Assembly (NCBI GenBank): GCA_039583875.1
Contig: CM077150.1
Span: 2,064,332 to 2,128,331, forward strand
Source: Platanthera guangdongensis
Taxonomy: Eukaryota; Streptophyta; Magnoliopsida; Asparagales; Orchidaceae
Reading direction: 5' to 3'
Length of the DNA: 64,000 bases
Shown here: positions 32,129 to 43,400 of the stretch, piece after piece
Layout of the letters: each line of letters opens with the position of its first letter
Numbering within the stretch: position 1 is the stretch's first letter
Made by a program: the position numbers and the translations under genes
The notes under the pieces: generated by a model
The model's input: only the letters and a program-made list of their open reading frames with translations
Told to the model about the DNA's origin: nothing
Database searches by the model: none

Positions 32129-35100
32129 TGTAAACCCCCCCCCCTCCCGGATCCCAAAACACGGCACAAAGGGGGAGTTTTATGCCCGGAACAGCCGCCT
32201 TGCGGTAGCATTAGCACACGGGCTAACCTGTACCACAAGACGCCTATCCCGTCGGCTACAACAATATCAATAAATCATGCCAACCCAACCAAATAAATAA
32301 ACATGAGAAGTCAAAATCCACATTAAGTTATAATGTCCAAATACATCAATAAATAGAAGCTAAAACATGCTTCTACAATATATCAGAGTACGGCTAAACA
32401 TTGCCCAAACGGGCTACATCAGAGTATCAAATACTAACATCGGTAACTGACGGTATCGACAGCACCGTCACATCAGGCCCTGTCGTCCTGGCCTGGCTGT
32501 CCTGCTGCGTAGTCTGCGGCTGCTCTACCTGCGGCGTGACCTCCTAAAAAGGAAGACGTAGCAACCGTTAGTCGAAACGACTAAGTGGTTTCACATCTGC
32601 TCCCCCTGCGACTCCTCAGCACCGGGCGGAGAAAAGGAACAAGAGTATAGTATATAACAAGTATGCAAGTAAAGGAAGTACAAGCAGGTGGCAAGGTAAT
32701 GTAAGAGTAACAACATCATAATCAGCATTTAAGTAAGAGCTACACTAAACTAGCAGTGTAAGTAACAGCAGGAAAGTAACTTAACTTATAAGAATGCCCA
32801 TACAAACTTATAAGAATGTCCATACAAACTTATAAGTTAAGGATCGGGTTACATAAAAGTAACTCATCGTATAAGAGTGCCCATACAAACTTATACGATG
32901 AGGATCTTGTTGTGCAATGATATGAAATGCTATGAATGTTATGCAATGACTCTCCCATGCACACCCATGTAATTGCTATGTCGACACAGACTATAGTTCC
33001 CACTTTTCGAGCAGGTAGCTAACCTCTCAGGCATCAGCCGCCGTGGCCAGGCGGTGACAGTAGAACGGGCACTTCTACTACTAGGCGGGTATCACACTAC
33101 TTCACCTAGGCCTCCGTACGCCTCAACGCTAAGAACACAACAGCGGAGCCCCTGCGTACTATGGCCCAGCGGGGTCTTGGGTAGATGTGCACCAAGAACA
33201 CAGCCCGAACTGGCCTTGCGTGACCCGGAAGGGGCCTCGGAAGAAAGCACGAGGACACAGCCCAACCGTTCACATGGCCGGAGGGGCCTCGGGACGTGAA
33301 CACCGAGGACACAGCCCAAACCGACCAAGTCTAACTGCCAACTCCCGTCGGTGTGACGACTGGCGAGCCCGTAGACCTGCCACACTATCCTTAACCCAGG
33401 ATTACGACACCGCGTGTCGACTCACACCACATGCAAATACCACATCAACATATCATGGAAGGGGCCTCGGAAGTAAACACGAGGACACAGCCCAACCATC
33501 CATCCACACCTTAACTCAACACAACCAAAACAAGTGACGGTCAACACCGCACTTACATCCCTTCACAATACTACCCGTAGGGAGACGACTCTCTAAGTAT
33601 TGGACTACAAGATTCATTTCATTAATCAAACATGTACATAATCATAATCTATTCATCTATATGACTTTCCAAATGATGACAATGTAATATAAACATGATG
33701 CGCATATAAAGATCTATCTCATTTTCATTTGATAATGTCATAATTTAAACATGAAGTGCACAATACCAATCTTTCAATTCCTACCAATTCGATTCGTATA
33801 AATAAGATTATTTCACAATTTGATAATATGAAATCTGATTAATAAGCAACTTCAATCATGCAACAACTGATTAATCATAAGGGTTCATCCAAGGCAAGTA
33901 CCATGCATTATTAATTCCACCGAATCAAAATTCATCTCTCATTAAGCCCAGAATTTAGGCGTAGGTTGAATCTGGACAGCAACTTCGACCGGAGATTCCG
34001 AGGCTACAGGAATCCGGTGAAGTCGTGTAACCCCTCGATGGAAAGGTATTTCCATGGACTACATCTTTCATATTCAGAGCTCAACCCAGATTTGACATTA
34101 TCCTATTTGAAATCGGACCTGAAGTCCGCTGCGTACAGAACACAGTTTCTGCATACAAGATTTATAGAATCCCATTTTCGTTTAGACTTTCCCGTGGCTA
34201 CAGACTTCGCCAGAAGTCGTGCAACTACTGGTTGGAAAGGTATTTTCAAGGGCTTCAACTTTCGTGTTAAGCCGAAAGCCCAGATCTGGCCATAGCATAC
34301 TTAAAAATGGCCATGAAGTTCGCTGCGCGCAGAATACAGATTCTGCACGTATCTTAAGGCGGAATGAACGGCATCGGTTCATCTTCCTCCTCAATGCGAT
34401 CATCCCAAGTCATTCCAGAAAACCTCCTCCCTTATTCACCCTCAAGAGGCCAAAACCCTTCACGAAACCATCCCTTATCATCACATTGAGGAAGGGCGTG
34501 GTTGAAGAGATCTAAAACCTAAGACACAAGTCTTAGCATGACCTTTCCTAGAAAACTCCTCCTCACCATCAAGACTCTCTTAAGTCGATGTCTCTCCTAG
34601 GAAAATAACTATAGATCTAGCACCAAGGGAGAGGGTAGGAAACTCACATTGGCTCTAGCGGTACCACCATTTCTAGCCATGGATCTCGTAGTTCTCCTTG
34701 GCGGCATCTTCTCTTTCACGGCGATGGCGGATCTCCTTCGGTAGGACTTGCTCCTGCAGTTTTCCCTCTCACAGGAGTTCTCACTGGAAATAGGGGAAGA
34801 AAGGAGAATGAAAACGGCTAGGGTTTTCTCTCCCCTATATATATAAAATGTGACACGGGTAGGGACACGGCCGTGTCCGTACCCGTGTCCTGCTTCCGTG
34901 AAACGGCCGTGGCGGTTTCCATGTCGGTTCAATATTTGACACGGCCGTGTGCATGGCCATGTCATTGGCCGTGTACTTCTCGGGTTGCCTCTCGACACTT
35001 CTCGTCGAGCTCAACTCGACGCACACGGGTAGGGACACGGCCGTGTCACTACCCGTGTCACTTAGTGTCGACACAGTTCGACGATCTCGACACGGCTCGT

Positions 35101-35380
35101 CGAGCTCAACTCGACGCACACGGGTAGGCACACGGCCGTGTCCCTACCCGTGTCCCTTGGTGTCGACACAGCTCGACGATCTCGACACGGGTCGTCGAGC
35201 TCAACTCGACGCACACGGGTAGGCACACGGCCATGTCCCTACCCGTGTTACTTCCTTTTTACACTGATTCTCCATTTCTCCACAAGTGCAAATCCAATTC
35301 CCTGCACTTCTCAGGGCTCGAGTCACCCTCCTGACTCAAAACAAACACACTAGGGGCCTAGAGCGATTCGGGACGTTACA
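32129..35380 (-). repeat. 5' LTR of element E (right copy)
   Basis: On the plus strand it runs from TGTAAACC plus a poly-C run to CGGGACGTTACA, 3252 bp. Relative to the left LTR it lost one palindrome unit (near 34938) and gained a 28-bp half-unit in the first hairpin (32794-32821). The target duplication GAGGT follows at 35381-35385. Confidence 0.93.
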
Positions 35381-35442
35381 GAGGTACTGTCACGATTGAC
35401 CGTAGGAGTGGAGCCTTGTGCCTGTCACTTATCATAATTCTT

Positions 35443-36200
35443 TTGTCATACCGCATAACCCTAGAGGACCATCAAAGAAATCCTAGTTGTTCATCGCATT
35501 GGGTATAGTTTAAAAAAATAGAAAAATTTTGAGATTTGAACCCCTGACCTACTACATTAGTACAATACCCTTAACGAACTAAATCAAATAACTTCTAAAT
35601 AATAAATACTATTTTATGATATATATAGGCATATATACTAAAAATTTAATTAGTAATAAATTTAATTTTATAATATTACGAGGGACACTACACGGGGAAT
35701 ATCATGCCACCACAAAAGTACCCTAATGATGACAGTGTGGCAGGACGGCTTCACTCGCACCCCCAGAGTCTAGTACTGTAGCTGACGGTGGATCCTCTAG
35801 TGCACGGGGTTCCCTAAATTTTTTGGCATACCGCATAACCGTGGAGGACCATCAAAACAATTCTAGATGTTCACCTCATTGTATTTAGTTTAAAAAAAAT
35901 TACACTTTGTTCATAAAATATCATTAATCAACCAAACCAAATAACTTTTATTCAATAAGCACAACTTTATAATATATATACCTTAAAATTTTAAGGTGTA
36001 ATTAACACAATTTTATAATATTATGAGTGACATTAAAAACGGGACATCATGCCACCACGGCAATACCCCAACCACGACGGTGTCGCAGGGCGGCTAATTT
36101 CACACCTCCAAAGTTCAGTACTCTGGTTGCCAATAAACATTCTAATGCGCTCCATGAGTGTAAGTGGAGGGAGTCGTCGCACCATGACACCGTCGTGATC
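35443..36200. repeat. Diverged tandem duplication with a 380-bp period
   Basis: CATACCGCATAACC, then G(A)GGACCATCAAA and a T-A-rich tail, then ATCATGCCACCAC, recur at an offset of 380 bp (35446 and 35826 onwards). The copies differ substantially (perhaps a quarter of positions by eye), so the duplication is old. Confidence 0.7.
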
Positions 36201-36484
36201 GGGTTACTATTTATTCCGGTGGCACTAGGATTCCCACAAAAATTAATTTTAATTTAATTTCTAGCAGTGAAAAATATTAAAAAAAAATCAATGTGATGGC
36301 CACCCACCTTAAGGCCATATGTGAGTCCACCCTTGACTATGGGCATATTATTTATGCTATATGATACTCCAAGAAGGGCAGAGCCCAGCAGCACGCCGAC
36401 AAGCTTCAACGACTTCAAAGTAGGCCACATCCCGCATTGACTTCCATAATCAACCATTAGCTCTTCCCAGAGAAACGAGTTTCA

Positions 36485-36609
36485 GGCTCGGTTTGGGAGG
36501 ACTTATTTTCACCGATCAAGCGGTTACGACCGCATGGACCATACCTTAATATTTTTTATGCGGTCGTAACCGCTTGACCAGTAAAAATAAGTCCCCCCCC
36601 AACGGAGCC
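36485..36609. mobile_element. PIF/Harbinger (Tourist)-like MITE, 125 bp
   Basis: Starts GGCTCGGTTTGG and ends CCAACGGAGCC, with long inverted arms. The inner arms CAAGCGGTTACGACCGCAT and ATGCGGTCGTAACCGCTTG are exact complements. The flanks are TCA (left) and TTA (right), close to a 3-bp TWA duplication. No coding capacity. Confidence 0.75.
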
Positions 36610-37444
36610 TTAGCCATATAAAATGGAGACACCACTTCATTATAGTTTAATATTTTTCAAATTGTTCTCAGCTGTGTCCGAAGCTTCTATAAATGCCAGC
36701 AAGTCCAAAATCACTTTCTGATTTGAATTTTGTTGAGCTGTTAAAAAGTTACGAGCCCCCAAATATTTTGGAAAAAAATCCTTCATCAATGGTATTTTGG
36801 AGGATCGGGGACCCGTGGCCACAGGGGACCGCAGTCGCCCCCTCCGTGAACGTCGAGCGGACCACTGGATGCCAAGGAAGGCAGCGGGTGCCCGCCTCCA
36901 CACGCAAACTAGAACTATGGTGGACGACCCAGCGCTGAATCAAGAGAGACCGGCCCGAGCCGATAAGATTAGGTCAGGTCCCACGGGCCAAATTTCCGCT
37001 ATTTGTTTGAGGACTCAAAAAAGGGAGGTTGAAGAATGCCCTTTCGAGCTTCTCAGAATCATCTAGACAAGCCCGTATTGGTGTTTTTAATTTCGCCCAA
37101 CCACTTTGATATTTTAGAAGTACCCAGCAAAAATAATCCGTGTAACAAATTATGCAGGAATTTGAAGGATCGTATTGGCATCAAAAACAAGCATCAATTA
37201 AATTTCAAATAATTTTATTTAATATTTATCTTTATGCATGTAACAAATTATGGTTGTAATTTTATTTATTCAAGTGCTTTTATGTAATCATACTTAAAAG
37301 TCACGCAGAATATAAAGGGCTAAATTAGAGCTCAAATAGCTCCCCTGTTATCCTCATCTTTATTTAAAACCAGCAGTCCTACAACTGCAGAAGTTAAAAT
37401 GTCATACTACTTCTGATACACAGATATTGATTATGAACATTTTA

Positions 37445-40400
37445 TCAGGAATAACGAAGAACCTGCAACATGTGAGCTGTACAACTCCTCTACTCCATCT
37501 ACAGATATGAACAGATTGCAGAAGTCTGCATCAAAATTGAAAATTCTGCACAGATCACAGAAAGGAAGTAAAGAAATAAAATGTTTAGCACAAGCCCAAG
37601 AACAAATTCAGAAAGTAATTATAGATCTCTGAACTGTACACAGATGAGCGGGGAATTACCGACTTAGTTCTTTTCTGAAGAGTCTTCAACGCGGCCTCGG
37701 CAAAAGCCTCGGCGACTTCGGCATCAGCCTCCGCCTCCTCCGCCGCCCTAGCAGCTTCCTCGGCCTCTGCCATGGCTTTCTCGGCTTCAGCAACTGCTCG
37801 AGCGGCAGCGATGGCTGCCTGCTCGGCGTTCATGCTTCTCATGCGTGCTAATTCCGCGTCAATTTGAGGTTTTGTAAGCACTTTGATGTCCTTCTCCACT
37901 CTGGAAGGTTCTTTTTGCCTTGCATCCGAGTGCAGAAGTTTGGGTTTTGGATTTTTTGGTTCGGATGGAGTTGAGCTTTTGGGTATTCTGTATTTCCGTT
38001 TCACCTGCAAAAACGAATTACAATAATGATCGGCACGACAAAGATAGAGCAATAGGATATAAAGGAACAGAAAACAGGCAACAGAAGCAGGAACTAGATA
38101 TTTTGAGTAAATACTAACTAAATCAAGGCTACTTTTATCATTTATTTCAACAAATGTGTATTTTTTAAAAAAACATGCGTACTTGAGCTTTTTTATAAAC
38201 TTAAACTTTAGCTTTAAAGTAGCAGTTGGCTTGCCCTTTATCAAACAGCTTGAAATTGATTCTACTCTTTAAAAAAACGCAAGTACAAGAAATCGTGCGA
38301 GTTTTACTGAAGTAAATGTCAATAATGACTGTTTATTTTGTGATAAAGTTCCAGCAACTAAGCCTTCGTTTGGCGGGGCATTTTTGCCCATGTGAGTTTA
38401 GACAAAAACACCACCATTATAGAATGTTTGGCATAACAATGATTATAAGGGCCACCAAGAAAATAAACTAGTTTTGAACACAAAAGTGGATGAAGTTCCT
38501 TAAGTGAGGTCAGGCGGTCACAATCAATGGCTCATGAACACTGCGTTTGCGACCGCCAACCACTGTGCCAAATGGAGCCTAAGTTTATTGTTAATATGGA
38601 AGAAGAAGAAATTGGAATAGTAAACACATCTTCCTATTAAATTTAAGCCAGTGAAATATTATTATAAGCCATAGAAAAATGAAATTTGACTGAGACGTAG
38701 AAAATATACTAATTTAAATTCATAAAACTGCAATTAGAGCAGAAAGTTCATATGAATGAGAGGTTTGGGGTGAAAAATTAGTTGATGTTCAAGGCTAACG
38801 CGATAAAAAAAAAGATAATACGAATCTGTCGTAAAACTAAAAATCATAAATTCAGCATTCAACACGGTTGCATTTTTAGTTCATTACCTTGGATAATTTC
38901 CCACTTGCAGTCAAAGCTTTGAGTTTAATAGACAACATTTGTTTAAAATTTGGCGGAGCAGTGTGCTGATCCTGCATGGCACAAGAGAAGAAATGACAGC
39001 CTTGTTCCAGAAACATTACTCAAATAACACAAAATGTCAAAACAAACAATATTTTTCTTTAAGAGTCTGCTTGGCTGGATGAAATTGAGGCTTCATATGT
39101 AACATCCAAATGACCCATCTTGTGCCATAAATGTTCAAGGTCTGATCATTATTTAGTTTTAGGGTCTTTGGATCGAGGTAACTAAGCCCATTATTTTTAA
39201 ATTTAGCCATTGATTGGTTTTGGGATTAGAGGAAGTCTAGTCCTACTTTAGACTTATATAGGAGATGATCCTTACTAAGCCCATTATGCGTCCATCCACT
39301 CAGCTGAGTCATCGTCAGGATCTATCCCAGTGTTTCCCCAATGGACAAACCTTCTGCTCCTTTTCAGCTTTGTTCCCTTGTGGAGTGGTTCAACCACTTC
39401 GCATGCCACGCTATTTTTTTCAGGCAATTGTAGCACCATCGTCCATCCATGTTGTCTCCATCCAGCACATCCTTCTTCAACCACAGCTTCCAATGGCTTC
39501 GAGGTTTATTGTTTAGCTACGTATCACTCCCAACTGCCCCACTTCAGTGAGGTAGCTCCATTGAAAACTTGACTATTATCATCCAGCAAGCCACAATGTC
39601 AACCGCCGATGTATGCATTCACTGGCTCCTTCAACATCAATCGTCGAGTCGGCGAATTCAACGACACCAACCACAAGTCTCCTCGATGAGCAAGAGACGA
39701 GCATCCCGAAACATGGCCATCTTTCACTATCTCAAAGCGAGATAATTGAGCTCACTTTGGAACGATGCCTGCCTTGGAGGCTCGATATAAAAAAAACATG
39801 GCATTCTATAGTCTAAGTGATTCGGAGCAGAGAGGAGGGCGAGTTTTGGGCCCATTTGGGGCTGGTTTGGCGACTTATCATATATGGCGTGCCCGGATCG
39901 ACGATCCGACTCCGTGGATGCGTCCGTTTTCGCATTGCGAATCAAGTTCACATATAGTTTTGTACTTTTCAGATTTTATTTCATATAGTTTTGGCCACGA
40001 GACCAACGACCAATCATAGTCGTTGATTTTGGATGCCCTAATTTTTATTTCTTATAAATGGGAGGTTTAGGGTTGTCGTCATTCTCATTGCTGAAATTTG
40101 GAGAGTCCTCTTCCTCATTTCCAGTGATCTCTCCGCGGTGCCGACTCCGTGGAACCCCTAGGTGACGATTCTTTGGGTAAGCCTTGTATCTTTTGATTTT
40201 TTCCCCTCCCCCATCCTCCATCATCCATTTTTGTTGTCCAGCCCTTGCAAACAGCAGCCCCCATCTGTTTTTCCCAAACCCAGCCACCACCCTCCCTTAA
40301 TCAGCCCTCTTTGTATCCCAGCCACCGTCGGAACTCCCTCCCCCTCCCCGTTTCCCTCTGATTCAGCCGTCTAACCACCATCAGGACCCACTCTAGCCTG

Positions 40401-43400
40401 CTATCCAGCGCCGCCCTGCCTCAAAATCCTCTCAAGTGTGTTGTCTCGCTGCCACCCCCTCTCCAAATACCTGTCGGCCTTACTCCCTCTTCTCAGGGCA
40501 CCGACCAGCACCCCCCAAAACAGCCGCCTGGTTGTTTCCATCCCCAAACCAGATCTGATCTGGGCATTCCAGCCCAGATCCAGCTGCCCATCTTCTCCCA
40601 AATTGTTGCCAACACCCCCCCCCCCCCTCACGTGGATCCACCTCGAAATAGCCACCCAACACCAAATCTGTCCAGATCTGGGTATTTTAGCCCGATTCCG
40701 TCATTCCCCACCCCGATCCAGCCTTCCTAACACCCGACCAGCCTTCTCCAGTTCTCCTTACCCGATTCAGTCTCTCCACCACAGAAACCCCACTTGTAGG
40801 CCTCCAACGTTCAAATCTATCTCATTGGCAGCAGCCCTAATATTCTTGTGGTGTTTTTTTTATTGGTATTGAGTTGTAAGACATTGTTATGGTTGGCTTA
40901 CTACATGTTAGTTTGATTGTTCATCTTATTATAGTTATTTATGCCTAGATTAATCTCTAACTGCAGGAAGGGTTTATTCGTCGCGCGCTCTTGCTTTGGC
41001 CCTCCACGCGGAGGAAAGCATAAGTTTGTTTCACTCTAATTAAAATATTTGTCTTGTTGTGAATGATTTGCGTGGGATGTTAGAACTTATTATCTAATTG
41101 TGATTTTTTGCCAGGCTTTTTGCATAGCATGTAGAGTTAGGTCACCGAGTTTCCCGTCGCCTATAATTTGTCCTGCGTCAATTGCTATCAAAGCCAAGTT
41201 GCGCACACTTTTTGATACGCAGTCGTATAGTCTATAGGTTTTTCGTTATGTCGAAGTGTCACAATTATTTTTCTCCTCACTTTGGAAGTCCCGAGTCCAC
41301 TTGTACCCGCTCTCATAGAGCCCCGTCAGGGAGACCCTCACATTACTACGACAGTTATCCTCGATCGCAACACACCACTTTTAGAGATTGTGTTGACCCA
41401 CAGACACGACCCCACTATGCTAAAGACGATCAGTGGGATGATTCTCATTCTTATTCGTACACGCGAGTGGATCGTGTTGATCCTTCGACACAACTCGGTT
41501 ACCTTAGGGATGATTATTATGAGGATAGTCGTTTCGAGAGAGATATTGAGAGTCAGTTTCGTACTGCTGCCCCATCCTTTGACGGCTCATCGAGTCCCGA
41601 GTCTTTCAATTATTGGCTCGTGGATATGGAATATTATCACGATCATTTTGAGTTATTCGGTGAGCGTCGCGTCAAGTTTGCAAAACTTAGACTTTTAGAT
41701 CAGACGAGAGCATGTTGGGTTAGCGTTGAGAGGACCCGCGAACGAGACCGTCTTCGTCGCATCACTAGTCAGCCATGACCACTACCAGATTTTGGTCTGG
41801 GATTCGATCTGACATTCGTACTAAGGTAGTTTATCATAGCTTGGAGTCTCTCGAGCAGACATATCAGCTCGTCCTTCGTTATGAACAGTCATTGAGATCC
41901 GCAAGAGCTGGTCGATGAGATTCTTACCTTGACCTCTGCAGTACGAGTCATTTCTATATTGGGGTCACCACGATGCCTACCACTGTCCTGTTAGCCATGA
42001 CAAAAGTGATACCTGATGCGGATTACTCTCACCCCAGTGAGGTGCTTAGCCCAGTGAGTGACCTATCTCTTATTTTTGACCTGTCTCTTGTGACCCCGAC
42101 TGAGAGTGAGCTTGAGCGACCTATTGAGTATGTAGTGTTGCGTCCCTCACCCACACCTCCTTTGTCATACACCGGGTTAGTTAGCACCTCAAACACAGAC
42201 TCATTTCCTGACACCGCACCCACGGATCCATTCTTGAGTGTAGGTCCGTGTCGCTCTCCTATTGTCATTACCCAGAGTCGCATCACGACTGAAAGCCCAG
42301 AGCATGGTGTTGATCTCGTAGTGACTATGTCACTCATTCACGGGAACACGCACCACACTCGCGAACAGACGAGCTCTTTCTTCTCGGGAACACGCACCAC
42401 ACTCGAGAGTCACGTCTTCTAGTCGGTGTACACGACTTTCACTCAGTGGTCGTCTTATCTGTGATGACTTTTTGTACACACCTCCTGGTGAGCCGCCTGA
42501 TGTGCTACGTTCCCCGGGAGATATTTGGCTCTTAACGATCTTGTATTTGAGTGTGGCGCGGTCATCTGAGCACTCGTCTCACACGGGATGAGTTTTTCTA
42601 CACTCCACCGAAAGAGCCTCTGGATAGGTCACCTCCCTTAATAGATTTTCAGGTCATTATTAGATTTTCCCATAGAGAGCATGTTGTGTCGGTCATGTGT
42701 CATTTACATCATTTGCATGAGTCTGTTGAGTCGTTTTGTCATCATTTGCATGAGTCTGTTGTATTGTCTGTTTGTCGTTTGCATGTGTATCATGACTCGG
42801 TCCGACGAATAATCCATATTGGTAATAAATCTTGTAAATCACATGCGAGTGTTCATTGGCAATTGCAGGCACTTCATGAAGGCGAGCAGGTGATGGTAAG
42901 AATTTGCGTTGTGAGGCTCTGTGCGAGGCTTGCTAGAAGCTTGAGCGTTAGGCGAATGCGTCCCTACTCAGTCCCAAGACGCATCGGAGCAAATTCTTAT
43001 GAGTTGGACATCCCCGCGAGCATGGGTACCCATACCGAGTATTCGAGCCCACATCTTGGCGACCCTCCAGAGCCTTTACCATCGTTTTTACCACCCGCCA
43101 CTCAGTCTACCCCTGAGCCCTTGCCACCACATTCATTTCCCCGTGCTCAGCCCATTTCTGACCCTCACTTACCCGGGATCCTGTCCCCAACAGTTCCACC
43201 ATTGACACCTCAGATCCCACCGGATCCTTCTACTAGTGTGTTGAGAGATGAGATTATCACTGAGATCTTTACGCATGAGTTTGTCTCCTCTTCAGATGGT
43301 CTTGTGTGTCGTTACCTAGTTTGTTGGCGCGGACGACCCTTTACCGACGACACCTTGTTGCTACCAGCGGAGCTTGATTGACTCGCCCAGGACTTTGACT

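Larger units (their letters stand above)
23952..35380 (-). mobile_element. Element E: full-length Tekay-type chromovirus (Ty3/gypsy)
   Basis: An 11.4-kb insertion on the minus strand with LTRs of 3281 bp (left, 3') and 3252 bp (right, 5') and 5-bp target duplications. The interior carries an open gag (31928 down), an apparent 95-nt intron, and open pol with protease, RT, RNase H, integrase and a C-terminal chromodomain-like segment. Long LTRs, TGTAAC...TTACA ends, domain order and a Met-tRNA primer site fit the Tekay/Del lineage. The LTRs are very similar over their length by eye, apart from short repeat-unit gains and losses. It is the most complete element in the window and may be autonomous. 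Confidence 0.95.
35386..37444. other. Intergenic sequence between element E and the TRB gene
   Basis: Contains a diverged tandem duplication (35443-36200), a Tourist-like MITE (36485-36609), and a GC-rich patch (36780-36960) with overlapping short frames and no domain. The TRB 3' UTR probably lies near 37444. Confidence 0.4.

Noticed and set aside
36485..36609. MicroRNA precursor
   Set aside because: The hairpin is explained by MITE terminal inverted repeats with near-matching TWA flanks. No evidence for processing.
41973..42422. Novel protein within element G
   Set aside because: Pro/Ser/Thr-rich, no domain, within an internally deleted retroelement. Listed as spacer rather than as a gene.
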